From the NCBI RefSeq assembly GCF_003096415.1, contig NZ_QEKH01000005.1, forward strand, positions 62,001-126,000: DNA of 64,000 nucleotides, written 5' to 3'. A program made the translations under genes and the position numbers. This document shows, piece after piece, positions 36,788 to 46,896 of the stretch. How positions within the stretch are numbered: position 1 is the first letter of the stretch; every line of letters starts with the position of its first letter. Source of the DNA: Victivallis vadensis. GTDB taxonomy: Bacteria > Verrucomicrobiota > Lentisphaeria > Victivallales > Victivallaceae. The notes under the pieces were generated by a model. The model saw nothing but the letters and a program-made list of their open reading frames with translations. It had not been told where the DNA came from and did not search any database.

Positions 36788-37344
36788 AAAAACTGTTTCT
36801 GACTGCCATCCTGTCGGGGAGCGTGCTGCGGCTTGCCGCCGCTCCGGTCGTAATCGACGATTTTGAAAAGGGCAAACCGGACGGCTGGACCGTCTACAAA
36901 GACGCGAAAAGCCCCGCCGCGCAGCTTGCCGTCACGGATGACGCGATCAGCGGCGACGGCGCGCTGAAAGTGATGCTGGGCGGCTGCACCCGGTATCAGG
37001 GAATCCAGTTCTTCAAGGTTCCGGTGATGCCGGAAAAGGCGGTGGCGGTCTCCTTTCTGGTCAAGCCGGTATCGGGCCCGCCGCCGACGGCGCTGGCGCT
37101 CTCCGAACGCAAGGAGCGGTACGGCAAGGATCTGGCCACGGCGGTTGCCAATCTGAAAATTTCGGGAGATGACTGGCAGAAGATCACCGTGCCGCTCGCC
37201 TCGATGAAATACGGCTCCGGGCCGGAACGCGGCAAGGCGTTCCCGTTCAAGCCGGGAGCGGTCTATTCGCTGCGTTTTTACGGGGCGGTTTCGGAGCGGC
37301 CGTCGGTTTTCCTGCTCGACGATATCGTGTGGGAGACCGAATAG
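36784..37344 (+). CDS. small secreted beta-sandwich protein, carbohydrate-binding-like
   Basis: 186 residues with a signal peptide (1-20). The mature part begins [19 protein letters not shown] and has the strand pattern of a CBM4/11-type jelly roll ([42 protein letters not shown]). No catalytic residues are apparent. It overlaps the pseudopilin stop by 4 bp and its own stop abuts the ATG of the large GH, so the three proteins are made together. A separate binding module or chaperone for the hydrolase is plausible. Confidence 0.62.
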   Translation: MKKLFLTAILSGSVLRLAAAPVVIDDFEKGKPDGWTVYKDAKSPAAQLAVTDDAISGDGALKVMLGGCTRYQGIQFFKVPVMPEKAVAVSFLVKPVSGPPPTALALSERKERYGKDLATAVANLKISGDDWQKITVPLASMKYGSGPERGKAFPFKPGAVYSLRFYGAVSERPSVFLLDDIVWETE

Positions 37345-40230
37345 ATGAAGCAACTGCTGTTGTCCGTGGTGGCGGGCATCGCCGTCGCCGCATGGGGAAA
37401 CAACCTCTTCCCGGAGGACACCGACTTCGAGACCGGCACGCAGAACTTCCGCTACTACCGTTCGGCGGAGCCGATCCGCACCGTTTCCGGCGACGCGGCC
37501 TCGGGAAATTCATCGCTGGAGATCGATTCGGCGGTGTCGTGGGCGCACGGGCGCTGGGGTTACGCGATCCGGAAAGATACCGACTACACGGTCAGCTTCT
37601 CGGCGCGGCGGGTTTCGGGCGGCGATACGATCGCCTTTGCGCTGATCGGCGTGCTCGACTGGAAACAGGTCGGCTTCACGCAGTTCCGGCTCACCGACGA
37701 GTGGAGGCGTTACCGTTGCCGCATCCGCACGGACCGGGCGGGAACGGTGCTGTACCCGGCATTCCTGCCGCAGGGGGAGATCGTGTTCCGCATCGACGCG
37801 ATCCAGCTGGAAGAAGGGAGTGAAGCGACGCCCTACCGCCATTCGGAAGCATTCAGCATTTTTCCGTCAGTGAACGGCGCGGGAAGCGTGGTGCATACGC
37901 CGGAGATTCCGCGCCTTGCGGTGAACGCCTTCAACGCCGGAGTTCCGCCGGAGGGGCAGCCCTTCACGCTGCGCGTCGGCGTGCCGGGTACGGAAATCCG
38001 CCGCGAACGCAGCTTCCGGCTGGAAAAGGGGAAAACCGCCGTAATGGAATTTGAGCTGGCCGAAGCGGCGGAGCCGGGTTACTATCCGGCAGAGGTCGAA
38101 GTGCTGGACAATGCCGGAAGGACAGTAAAGAGCTCCGCCGCTCCGTTCGTGGTCACCGCCCCGTTCCCGCCGCCGTCGCGGGAGGGCTTTTTCGGGATGC
38201 AGGACAGTTCGCTGCCGCAGTCGGTGCTGCCCCGGATCGGCGTATCGTACCTGCGCAGCGGTTTCACGGTCTGGAAGGCGATGGAACCGCGCGAAGGAGA
38301 GTTCCGGGAGTATGCGTTCCTGCCGCCGCCGGAACTGTTCTGGCACCCGACCATCCAGAGCGAGTTTACGCCGGGACGGGTTCCGGCGTGGGGCTGCAAG
38401 CCGGGGAGCACACAGGCCGATCCGGCGAAGGCGGCGCTTTTCATGGAACAGCTGTTCCGGCAGCTCCGGGGCAAGACGGAATACCTTGACTTCATCAACG
38501 AACCGGATCTGGAGCTGCGCAACATGCCGGACGGCGCGGAGTATTACGGCGAACTCCTGAAAACCGCCGCGCCGATCGCCCGGAAATACGGGATCAGGCT
38601 GCTGGCGGGCGTATCGGGGAACCGCTCCGACTTCACCGAGAAGGTGCTGACAGAGGCGCACAGCTCCATCGACATCCTCGGGCCGCACCCGTACTGTTCG
38701 CCCCGCTCCATCGCGGCGGACGGCCGGTACTGCGCGCCGCCGGAACAGGGAGAGTTCGCCGGATCGATGCGTTATCACAGCGAACTGGCCCGGAAGTACG
38801 GCAAGGAGTTCCTGATCGGGGAACTGGGCTATTCGCTGGAGGAGAGCATTCCGTTCCACGCCCCCGAAGCCCACCGGCACGCGGCGTGGCTGGCGCGGAT
38901 GTTCCTGATCGCGCGCAGCTACCCGGAGTGCCGCCGGCTGGTCTGGTTCACCGGGCTGGACCGCTGGGAGGGAGGCCCTTTCCTGTACGGAATCTGGCGC
39001 ACCGAAAACGGCATCCGGCCGCTGCCCGCGGTCGCGGCCTGCGCGCAGGCCGCCCATGAAATCGACCGCGCCGACGCGGCGGAACTGCTGCTGGACGGCG
39101 ACATCAAGCTGTTGCGCCTTCGCAGAGGAAACCATACCTCCTATGCCGTGTGGGATTCCGGCGGAAAGCCGGAGAAAACGGCGCTCCGGGAGCTGCCCGC
39201 CGGCGCCGCGCCGCGTTCGATCTACGGAACTGCGGTCAGGCCGGGCGAAGCCGCGATCACGGAAGCGCCACTCTACCTCTCGGAAAACGCAGCCGGAACG
39301 GTGCTTGCGGCGCTGCTCCGTGCGATCGACTCGCGCCCGCCGCTGACGGTCCGCGCCTGGCTGCGGGAGCGCAACCACCTCAAACTGGAGGTGAAAAACC
39401 GCAGCTTCTCCGACTGGAAAGGGACGGTGGCGATTCCGGGTGTGCTTCAGGCAACTATCCTGGCGGTGCCGCGCCAGTCCGCCGAAACGGTCACGGTGAA
39501 AACCGCCGCCGCGATCCCGGCGGCGTTCGCCGTGAAACTGGCGGGGGAGAACGGCAAAGAGTACCGGAATCCGGTCGAACTGCCCGCGCCGTTCGAGATT
39601 CCGAAACTGGCGGTTTCCGATCTGGAAAAGTTCGATTTCGTATCGAAACTGAACGGGCCGGGAAGCATCGTTCAGCAAACGCGCGAACACCTGTTCCCGC
39701 CTGACCCGTCGATCCCGTGGAGCGGCCCGGCGGACCTGTCGCACCGCACACTGCTCGGCTGGGACGAAGAAAACCTTTACATCTTCAGCGAAGTGCGGGA
39801 CGATATGCACCGGAACCGGAATCCGGACCACGCCGCGTGGCGGGGTGATTCGATCCAGATCGGCATCGATTCGCACAACGACGCCGACGGCCGGAACAGC
39901 TACGGCTCCGACGACACCGAATTCACCTTCGCGCTGAATAAGAAGCCGTGGAACCATCACGCCCCGCCGACCCGCCGGACTCCGGCGGAAGCCTCCGGCG
40001 TCCGGCAGTTCATCACCCGTTCTGAGGAGAGCGGCACCACCGTTTACCGGATCGCCATCCCCCGGAAGCTGCTGGCTCCCCTCAAGTTGAAACCCGGAAC
40101 AGTCTTCGGCGCGGCGCTCTGCTTCAACGACGCGGACGAGGGCAAGGTTCGCCGCTACATGACCTTCGGCGGCGGAATCGCGGATCGCAAATGCCCCGCC
40201 CTGTTCCAAAAAGCCGTGCTGGCGGAATAA
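37345..40230 (+). CDS. secreted GH-A clan glycoside hydrolase with N- and C-terminal binding modules
   Basis: 961 residues with a signal peptide (1-18). A CBM-like jelly roll (about 20-165) and a bacterial Ig-like domain (about 175-275) precede a TIM barrel of GH39-like type, with the acid/base candidate Glu386 in LDFINEPDL and nucleophile candidate Glu493 in LIGELGYS. After further beta domains, residues about 770-961 form a CBM9-like module (VRDDMHRN, WRGDSIQIGID). The start codon immediately follows the stop of the preceding small secreted gene. Architecture is parallel to the protein at 2899, suggesting related roles on different glycans. Confidence 0.75.
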   Translation: MKQLLLSVVAGIAVAAWGNNLFPEDTDFETGTQNFRYYRSAEPIRTVSGDAASGNSSLEIDSAVSWAHGRWGYAIRKDTDYTVSFSARRVSGGDTIAFALIGVLDWKQVGFTQFRLTDEWRRYRCRIRTDRAGTVLYPAFLPQGEIVFRIDAIQLEEGSEATPYRHSEAFSIFPSVNGAGSVVHTPEIPRLAVNAFNAGVPPEGQPFTLRVGVPGTEIRRERSFRLEKGKTAVMEFELAEAAEPGYYPAEVEVLDNAGRTVKSSAAPFVVTAPFPPPSREGFFGMQDSSLPQSVLPRIGVSYLRSGFTVWKAMEPREGEFREYAFLPPPELFWHPTIQSEFTPGRVPAWGCKPGSTQADPAKAALFMEQLFRQLRGKTEYLDFINEPDLELRNMPDGAEYYGELLKTAAPIARKYGIRLLAGVSGNRSDFTEKVLTEAHSSIDILGPHPYCSPRSIAADGRYCAPPEQGEFAGSMRYHSELARKYGKEFLIGELGYSLEESIPFHAPEAHRHAAWLARMFLIARSYPECRRLVWFTGLDRWEGGPFLYGIWRTENGIRPLPAVAACAQAAHEIDRADAAELLLDGDIKLLRLRRGNHTSYAVWDSGGKPEKTALRELPAGAAPRSIYGTAVRPGEAAITEAPLYLSENAAGTVLAALLRAIDSRPPLTVRAWLRERNHLKLEVKNRSFSDWKGTVAIPGVLQATILAVPRQSAETVTVKTAAAIPAAFAVKLAGENGKEYRNPVELPAPFEIPKLAVSDLEKFDFVSKLNGPGSIVQQTREHLFPPDPSIPWSGPADLSHRTLLGWDEENLYIFSEVRDDMHRNRNPDHAAWRGDSIQIGIDSHNDADGRNSYGSDDTEFTFALNKKPWNHHAPPTRRTPAEASGVRQFITRSEESGTTVYRIAIPRKLLAPLKLKPGTVFGAALCFNDADEGKVRRYMTFGGGIADRKCPALFQKAVLAE

Positions 40231-40240
40231 GCCCCCGTCC

Positions 40241-43200
40241 TCACCAGCGGTAATAGCGGTAGGGATCGTCGACGGCCTGCGGCGTGTCCGCGTAGAGCGG
40301 ATACGCGGGGGCGCTCCGAAGTTCCGGCTTGCCGAGCATCCCGCCTTTCATGCGCAGGTCGTTGCAGAGGACGGTCAGCACGTTGCCGCGCCGCTTCAGG
40401 TCGCGGCCGCCGACCGGATAACTGCGGTCCAGCGACCAGTGATCGACCGGGTTGGTTTTCTCGGAGAGTTCGCCGAGGAAACGGCCGTTGATCCAGACCC
40501 ATGACTCATCGTCGATCACGCCGAGGCGGAGCAGGTAATCGCGGTCCGGGCGCGGCTCCTCCGGCAGGTCGAAAGTCAGGCGGTACCAGAAAAGCCCGTC
40601 GTACTCTTTGAGTTCTTCAAACTGGTCCTCGAAGTTGCCGGGCACCCTGACGGGGTTCCAGCCGGAATCCGGTTGGAACCCCGGCCGGAACCAGCCGAGC
40701 TTCCAGCCCCGCGCTTCCGGGTCGGCTCTACCGGTCCAGCCGGCGCGGAGCGGCAGGATTCCCCCGTTGGCGGCGGAACCGTCGAGCAGCTCGAAGCCGT
40801 CCGCTTTCGGCTCCGCGCCGAGGTTGTGCAGCAGCCGCGAAATCAGGAACTGGGTCCGGCGGCGGGTGGTGCGGAACGCCTGCTCCTTTTCGTCGAACAT
40901 CCACGGCGCGATCTGCACCGCGACCGCTTTCCCCTTGCCGGAACGGTACAGCGACAGTGCGCGCCCCCCCGGTGAGGCGGCGTCGAAGGCGGCCATCGGC
41001 AGTTCGGTGCGCCAGTGCAGTTCGGCGTTGGAAATCCCGGCGAACTCCGGCATCCGCGAAAGCCCCTCCACGTAATCCGAAAAGAACTTTCCCTGTGCAG
41101 CGTTGAATCTGCCGGGGAAGTGGCGTTCCAGCTCCTCATGGTTCAGGCCGACGGCAAGCACGGCAAGGCCGCGTTCGACCGCGGCGGCGACGCCTTCCGG
41201 CTTCGCGCCGGGGCCGAGCACCAGCACGCCGGCGTCGGGCAGCGGCGCGGGAGCGGGCACAAAGCAGATGCCGAGCTGTTCCAGCAGCTTTGCGCCGCGC
41301 GGATCGCCCGCATAGTAAGTCGCAAGCGGCGGAATGGGACGGCTCCGGTCGAGGCGCAGCAGCAGCGAACGCAACAGTTCGGCCGCCTCCGGATCGGATT
41401 CGGTGCGGCCGGAGAGGTCGAGCTGGCAGAAGATCACCTGCTTATTCCACTCCAGCACCGGCGCGTACTGAAGGTCGAAGCCGCCGTGGTACAACGGCAG
41501 GAAATCGCCGACGGAGGGCTTTTCCAACAATACCGAGTTGACGGTGCCGCGATGGCCGGCGCGCCACGCGCGGGTGTTCTCAAAGCCGTTCCAGTTCCAG
41601 GTCGGATCGGCGGTTTCCAGCTCCGGGGTTTCGAGCACCGGCGGCACCAGCGTCGCCGCGCCGCGCCAGTCGCGCAGCACCGCGGAGCCGTCGAGCGCAA
41701 ACACCTCGCGCAGCCCGTGGATGTTGGCGCGGAAGCCGAGCCGGGCCAGCTCCGGATAGTCCTGCTCCAGCACCAGCACCCGAAGCCCGCCGCGCAGCGC
41801 CCCGGAGAGCCGGAGCGGAAACTCCTTCAACCCTTCGCGCCCGATCACCAGCAGTTCCACTCCGGCAAGGTCGGCCTGCGTGCGGACAATCCGGGCCGCG
41901 ACGCCGAGTTCGGCCAGAAGCGGCGCGGAGCGGCCCGCCGGATCGTAAAGCCCGACTCTGCTCCGCGGCAGTTCGGCGCGCTTCGGAATCACATGGAGCG
42001 CCAGCCGGTCGGTGATGCCGGAACCGTCCGCAAACCGGAATTCGGCCAGAAGTTCCAGCTCCCCCGCCGGGGTCCCCTCCGGGATCGTGAATTCAACCGG
42101 CGCTTCCGCGCGGGTGCCGGGGGCGGGATTCAGCGTCGCGCTTCCGGCGAGATTCAGCGCCGGGAGTTTCCAGCGGCATTCGACGGACTGGGGCCGCCGG
42201 GTGTCGTTCAGCACCAGCAGCTGTTTGCAGACGGTTTCGCCGGGGCGGAAGTTGTGTCCCTTTTCGGTGAAGTCGCCGGATCTGCCCGCGATCCAGCCGG
42301 TCAGCTCCCGCAGCGCGGGCAGCGCCGCCGCGCCGGTGCCGGAGGGGACGAAACGGTCGAAGGATTCGATCATCTGCCCGCCGTTGGAGCCGAAGTAATC
42401 GGGCACAATGCCGGGCCGCTTCAGATCCGCCAGCGGATCGAGCGCCGGGAAGTTCCCCTTTGCCCGGTGACTCCACAGCAGCGACTGGTCCCACGGCAGC
42501 AGCCCCGAAAGACCGCGCGCCCGCATCGCGCGGAAGTTGTCGGCGGTCATCCACGCGCGCACCTTGTCCGGGTCAAGGCTGTTGCCCATGCGGTGCAGCC
42601 GGCTGTAGAGCACCGGGCGGTTGCCGCGGCACAGCTCCTCCTCCAGCCGGTACAGCGTGATTTTGGCCGCATCGATCCGGTAAGCTTCCTCGCCGAGGTG
42701 CGCGGCGTTGAATTCGTTGAGCCACACGCACTGTACCGCCGGACTGCTCCAGATGAAGGCGGGGCCGCGAAAGCTCGACCAGCTCGCGGTGTGCGGCATG
42801 CCCCATTCGACCAGCATCAGCGGCTTGGTGCCGTGCCGTTCCCACTCCTCGAACCAGTCGCTGCGCTCCTGGCGCGGCACCCAGTTCAGATAGCAGTTGA
42901 GCGAGGAGACTTCGCCGAGGTTGCCGGATTCGTGGTGGTAGACCGGGCGGGTCGGGTCGATGCCGCGGACGATCCCGGCGGCCAGCAGCGCCTGCCTGCG
43001 CTGGAGGTCGCGGCGGCGCGGGTCTTCGGTTTTCATGCGCTCGTCGGGAGAGTAGACGCCGTCGAGCTTCCGCGGATTCTGGTCGCCGAAGTAACCGGTC
43101 GCGTTGTGGTTCATCGCGTAGAGCACCACGCCGGACAGGTTCTGGAACCGGCGGATCAGCGATTCGGCGTAAACCCGGTAGCGTTCCGCCTCGGCGGGAT

Positions 43201-44935
43201 CGTCGAGCTTCCAGCGGAAATCCTTCGCGTGCGGCATGGTCAGGGAGGTCAGCACTCCCGCCCGGCTGGCTTCGCGGTAAAAGGCGTCGATGTAACCGAC
43301 CGTGCCGGGGGCGAAATCGTAGTCGTAGCCGATCAGATGATTGAAACCGGCATCCCGGGCGCGTTCGGCCAGATTTTTCTGGCGGGCGGCACAGCACATC
43401 TCGGCCCCCTGCCGGATCGTGTTGTTGACCAGTGACCGCAGGTGGATCGGCGAACCGTTCAGCAGGAAGTTGCGCCCCTCCACCCGGAACTCCCGGTAGC
43501 CGAACTCCTGCGCAAACAACTGGTCGACCGTTTCGCCGGAGGCGGCCTTGAGCCGGATGTCGGCGAAATAGAGGTTTTGCGGCGCATCGGTGTCCCACAG
43601 CTTCGGCGCGACCCAGCCGGTTTCAAACCGGACGCGGCGGAACGCCGGATCGGCTGCGGAAACGGAAAATTCGGCGGAACGGAACACCGTTTCGCGCTGA
43701 TCGCCGTCGCGGATCTCCGCCTCCAGAAAGTAGCGGCCCGGCTTCACTCCGGCCAGCCCCGCGTCGACCGCGAGTTTCCGGTCGCGCAGCAGCGGGATCA
43801 GATGGGCGTCGGTCAGATGGCCCGCTTTCGGGAACGCGTGCAGAAACACATCGCCGGTGATGCCCCGGCAGTTCAGTTCGCGCGTCGCGTCGATCAGCCG
43901 CCCCGGCGCCATGAAAACCTGTTTCGCACTCTCGTCGGGAACAGCCGAAACCCGCAGCGCCAGTTCGTGCGTCCGTCCCGGCGTCAGAACTCCGGTCAGG
44001 TCGAGCCTGCCGCCCGGATAATAAAATTCGCCGGCGGGTCTGCCGTCGACGAACACCTGCGCGCAGGTCTGGAGCATCGTGATTTCCAGCTCGATCCGGC
44101 GTTCCTTCCACGTGCCGGGTATGTGGAGGCTGCGGCGATACCACGCGGTGTTGAGCCGGGCGGGATCGAAGGGGGGAGCAAGCGGCGAGAGGTGGATTTT
44201 CTGGGAACTTTCCGCCGCCAGCCAGCCGGTGCGCCCCGGCCAGATGCCGGGAACCTTGAACCAGCCCCAGCCGCTCTCTTTCACCGGAATTTTCGCTCCG
44301 GCCGCAGGGAAAAACCGCCACAACCCGTTCAGCGACACCGTTTCGCGGTGCCGGTTGACGTCGCGGGCGGCGTCGTCGAGCGACCAGAGGGCGGCTTCGG
44401 CCGCGCCGCCGGGCGGGTCGGCGTCCTTGTCCAGCGCCGCCGGATCAGTGACGGCTTCAACCCGGATTTCGGAGAACTCCACCAGCCCGGACTTGCCGAA
44501 GTTGCTCGGCGTAAAGGCCAGATAAGCCGCCCCTTCCGGGATCGGATAGAGGCGCGCGCACTTCCGGCCGGAGGTGTTGCCGCTGAAGCCGAACACCTCC
44601 GGCCATGGGCCGACCGCCTCGTTTTTCGCGTTGAAAAAGCGCATCGCCAGCCGCCCGTTCTGCCAGCTCTGTCCGCCGGGGACGAGGTTCACAGTGCGGA
44701 TCGAAGCGGTGAGCTTCAGGAATTTCCACTCCGGCTTGACCGGAATCCGCAGCGAAGCGTGGCCGGGGCCGTCGATCGCGATGGTCAGGCTGCCGCCCGG
44801 AGCGGTGATCCGGGTGTCGCCGGCGCCGTTCCACCAGCGCGGCCTGCCGCCGCCGTCAAGGGAACAGGCGAGATTTTCCGCCGCGAACGCGGCGGCGGTG
44901 AGAAACAGCATGGAGAGAAACAAGAACGGTTTCAT
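40241..44935 (-). CDS. very large secreted GH2-like glycosidase
   Basis: 1564 residues from ATG 44935, chosen because GAGGTG precedes it and the signal peptide MKPFLFLSMLFLTAAAFA is then clean. After an N-terminal beta domain it has GH2 sugar-binding and Ig-like domains (NGLWRFFPAAG, AWYRRSLHIPGTWKERRIELEI, LLNGSPIHLRS) and a TIM barrel with LMLVEWGM, where Glu710 is the nucleophile candidate. The canonical GH2 acid/base N-E is not evident; the matching strand reads LYAMNHNATG. Beyond the barrel, a Rossmann-like region and a terminal jelly roll (YRLTFDLP, WVWINGRFLGEL) extend the chain well past a usual beta-galactosidase. It follows its GntR regulator by 8 bp. Confidence 0.75.
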   Translation of the reverse strand: MKPFLFLSMLFLTAAAFAAENLACSLDGGGRPRWWNGAGDTRITAPGGSLTIAIDGPGHASLRIPVKPEWKFLKLTASIRTVNLVPGGQSWQNGRLAMRFFNAKNEAVGPWPEVFGFSGNTSGRKCARLYPIPEGAAYLAFTPSNFGKSGLVEFSEIRVEAVTDPAALDKDADPPGGAAEAALWSLDDAARDVNRHRETVSLNGLWRFFPAAGAKIPVKESGWGWFKVPGIWPGRTGWLAAESSQKIHLSPLAPPFDPARLNTAWYRRSLHIPGTWKERRIELEITMLQTCAQVFVDGRPAGEFYYPGGRLDLTGVLTPGRTHELALRVSAVPDESAKQVFMAPGRLIDATRELNCRGITGDVFLHAFPKAGHLTDAHLIPLLRDRKLAVDAGLAGVKPGRYFLEAEIRDGDQRETVFRSAEFSVSAADPAFRRVRFETGWVAPKLWDTDAPQNLYFADIRLKAASGETVDQLFAQEFGYREFRVEGRNFLLNGSPIHLRSLVNNTIRQGAEMCCAARQKNLAERARDAGFNHLIGYDYDFAPGTVGYIDAFYREASRAGVLTSLTMPHAKDFRWKLDDPAEAERYRVYAESLIRRFQNLSGVVLYAMNHNATGYFGDQNPRKLDGVYSPDERMKTEDPRRRDLQRRQALLAAGIVRGIDPTRPVYHHESGNLGEVSSLNCYLNWVPRQERSDWFEEWERHGTKPLMLVEWGMPHTASWSSFRGPAFIWSSPAVQCVWLNEFNAAHLGEEAYRIDAAKITLYRLEEELCRGNRPVLYSRLHRMGNSLDPDKVRAWMTADNFRAMRARGLSGLLPWDQSLLWSHRAKGNFPALDPLADLKRPGIVPDYFGSNGGQMIESFDRFVPSGTGAAALPALRELTGWIAGRSGDFTEKGHNFRPGETVCKQLLVLNDTRRPQSVECRWKLPALNLAGSATLNPAPGTRAEAPVEFTIPEGTPAGELELLAEFRFADGSGITDRLALHVIPKRAELPRSRVGLYDPAGRSAPLLAELGVAARIVRTQADLAGVELLVIGREGLKEFPLRLSGALRGGLRVLVLEQDYPELARLGFRANIHGLREVFALDGSAVLRDWRGAATLVPPVLETPELETADPTWNWNGFENTRAWRAGHRGTVNSVLLEKPSVGDFLPLYHGGFDLQYAPVLEWNKQVIFCQLDLSGRTESDPEAAELLRSLLLRLDRSRPIPPLATYYAGDPRGAKLLEQLGICFVPAPAPLPDAGVLVLGPGAKPEGVAAAVERGLAVLAVGLNHEELERHFPGRFNAAQGKFFSDYVEGLSRMPEFAGISNAELHWRTELPMAAFDAASPGGRALSLYRSGKGKAVAVQIAPWMFDEKEQAFRTTRRRTQFLISRLLHNLGAEPKADGFELLDGSAANGGILPLRAGWTGRADPEARGWKLGWFRPGFQPDSGWNPVRVPGNFEDQFEELKEYDGLFWYRLTFDLPEEPRPDRDYLLRLGVIDDESWVWINGRFLGELSEKTNPVDHWSLDRSYPVGGRDLKRRGNVLTVLCNDLRMKGGMLGKPELRSAPAYPLYADTPQAVDDPYRYYRW

Positions 44936-44943
44936 GGAGCACC

Positions 44944-46035
44944 TCATTGCATCGACGCCGGGCCGGTCGCGGCTCCCGGCTGGAATTTCATGTCAAGCCA
45001 TCTGAGTTTGACCGACGGGGCGGGCTGTTCGAGCTGGCGGATCAGCAGCTCGCACGCGGCCCGCTGCCGCTCCAGGCAGTCGCCGATCAGCCGGGTGTAG
45101 AAGGGATCGCACGGCACCTCCGAATCCCAGCTTGTGACCAGCGCGACCGAGATGTCATGCGGTACGCGCAGTTTCCGTTCCGCCAGCACCTGCCGCAGCT
45201 TTTCACCGGTGCGCAGGTCGTTGACCACGATCGCGGTCGGCGGGGCAGGAAGGTTCAGCAGCCGGTCGATGCAGTCGAGGTTGAACCGTTCCAATGCGGC
45301 GGCTTCGTCCGGCGCGCCGCGCTCCGGCAGCAGCCGGTCATACCCGACATAGTACGAAGGGTCGAAAATCCGGTGCGCCGTCATGAAATCGCGGTAGATG
45401 TCGCGGAAGTGCTCCGTCCAGAACCCCAGCCGGTTGGCCGGGATAATCTCGGCAATACGGCGGTGTCCAAGCCCGTACAGATGGCGGTAAAGCACCGGAC
45501 GGCTGTTCACATGGTCGAATTCGACCAGATTCACAGTGGAAGGCTCATTGATCTGGTTGACCGAAACAAAGGGAATCCCGTTCAATTGCAGGTTGCGGGC
45601 GATTTCAAGGTCGAGCACCGAGTTGGAAAAGACGTAGCCGTCCACGTTGATCGCGGTCAGGAAATCCTCGTTGCGCAGGATGTCCAGCGATCCCGCGCCG
45701 AGCACCAGCAGCCGGTAGCCCGCTTTTTCGACGGTGTCGAGGGTGGTCCGGTACATGAAATCCTCCGGCCCCGGATGGCCGAGGCTGTTCACCAGGCAGA
45801 TCAGCCGCCGGCAGGGCCGGTTCCGGTTGCGCAGCGTCACGAAAGCGCCGCGCCGGTCGAGGATCGCGATATAGCCGCGCCGCTCCAGCAGCTTCAGCGC
45901 CTTGCCCATCGTGACCGGCGAAGTGTTGAATTCGGCGGCGAGCTTGTGCACGCCGGGGAGCTTGCCGGAATAAGCGCCGTCGAGCAGCCGTTCCTCCAGC
46001 TCCATGCAGAGCTGCGTGTATTTGATATCAGGCAT
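44944..46035 (-). CDS. GntR-type transcriptional regulator with LacI-like sugar-binding domain
   Basis: 363 residues. A GntR winged helix occupies about 5-68 (KLPGVHKLAAEFNTSPVTMGKALKLLERRGY). The binding-protein-like domain contains VDGYVFSNSVLDLE, FVSVNQINEPST, and HLYGLGHRRIAEI, the usual GLGHRRI landmark of this hybrid family. It lies inside the operon pseudopilin - regulator - GH2-like gene (12 bp after the pseudopilin, 8 bp before the GH), an order that differs from the other cassettes, where the regulator comes first or is divergent. Confidence 0.83.
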   Translation of the reverse strand: MPDIKYTQLCMELEERLLDGAYSGKLPGVHKLAAEFNTSPVTMGKALKLLERRGYIAILDRRGAFVTLRNRNRPCRRLICLVNSLGHPGPEDFMYRTTLDTVEKAGYRLLVLGAGSLDILRNEDFLTAINVDGYVFSNSVLDLEIARNLQLNGIPFVSVNQINEPSTVNLVEFDHVNSRPVLYRHLYGLGHRRIAEIIPANRLGFWTEHFRDIYRDFMTAHRIFDPSYYVGYDRLLPERGAPDEAAALERFNLDCIDRLLNLPAPPTAIVVNDLRTGEKLRQVLAERKLRVPHDISVALVTSWDSEVPCDPFYTRLIGDCLERQRAACELLIRQLEQPAPSVKLRWLDMKFQPGAATGPASMQ

Positions 46036-46047
46036 CGGAGGTATCCT

Positions 46048-46785
46048 TCAGTATTTGGAGAGGTCGGAGCCGTCCGGATTCCAGCTGATCCGGTGCTGCA
46101 GGCCGTCGGAGGGATATTTGCCGTACAGCGCGGAAACGTGGCCGTCGGCCAGCAGCATCCCCATCCCGTCCGGGTGCGGAAAACGGGCTGAATTCCACGC
46201 CCCGTCCCACTCGCCGGTCCACTTGGTGATCGAAAAATACAGTCCTTCGCCAGCCAGCAGGATTCTCGACGCATGACGGATGCCCGGGAATTTCACGGCG
46301 GGCTGTTCGTTCCCGAGAAAATTGTTCTGTGCGATGCCGCCGCAGCCGGCCAGTTTGCGGGTCTGCTCAAGGCTGTTGTCCAGCGTCGGGCCGGGGACGT
46401 ATTCGGAGCAGACCGGCACCGAATAGCGGTTCTTCTCCACTTCAGGATTGTCCGGCGTGAAATCCCCCTTGTTGTACCGCTCCAGAAAGAGCTGGGACGC
46501 ATAGGGTCCAAGGCTCGTCTCCCAATCCTGCCTGCCCCCCGAAGCATAAGTCTGACGGGTCGGCACCACGAAATCCTGATGGTCGGCCGCATAAAGCTGA
46601 TGGGCGATGCCGAGTTGTTTCATCTTGTTCTTACACTGCGTCCCCCGCGCGGAAGCCCGCGCCCGGTTCAACGCCGGCAGCAGCATACTCGCCAGAATCG
46701 CGATGATCGCTATCACCACGAGCAGCTCAATCAGCGTAAAATTCCGGCGGTGCTTCCCGTACCATACGTTCTTTCCGTACCGCAT
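46048..46785 (-). CDS. pseudopilin-like protein
   Basis: 245 residues from ATG 46785, with AAAGGA upstream; an upstream in-frame ATG at 46830 lacks such a site. The leader [15 protein letters not shown] precedes [19 protein letters not shown], so Asn occupies the -1 position. The body has the [16 protein letters not shown] helix and ends with [12 protein letters not shown], an exact H-X9-DG. It is the first gene of an operon with the GntR regulator and the GH2-like glycosidase. The structured repeat B lies about 110 bp upstream. Confidence 0.8.
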   Translation of the reverse strand: MRYGKNVWYGKHRRNFTLIELLVVIAIIAILASMLLPALNRARASARGTQCKNKMKQLGIAHQLYAADHQDFVVPTRQTYASGGRQDWETSLGPYASQLFLERYNKGDFTPDNPEVEKNRYSVPVCSEYVPGPTLDNSLEQTRKLAGCGGIAQNNFLGNEQPAVKFPGIRHASRILLAGEGLYFSITKWTGEWDGAWNSARFPHPDGMGMLLADGHVSALYGKYPSDGLQHRISWNPDGSDLSKY

Positions 46786-46896
46786 TTGCCCATCCTTTCC
46801 TGAATTGTACATGGTTTCTCTCCAATCCAATGCCGTCCGACGTCAACCTTGGAGTGCGGAGCCCGAAGGGGCGGCGAAGCCGACTTCAGCTCCGCT

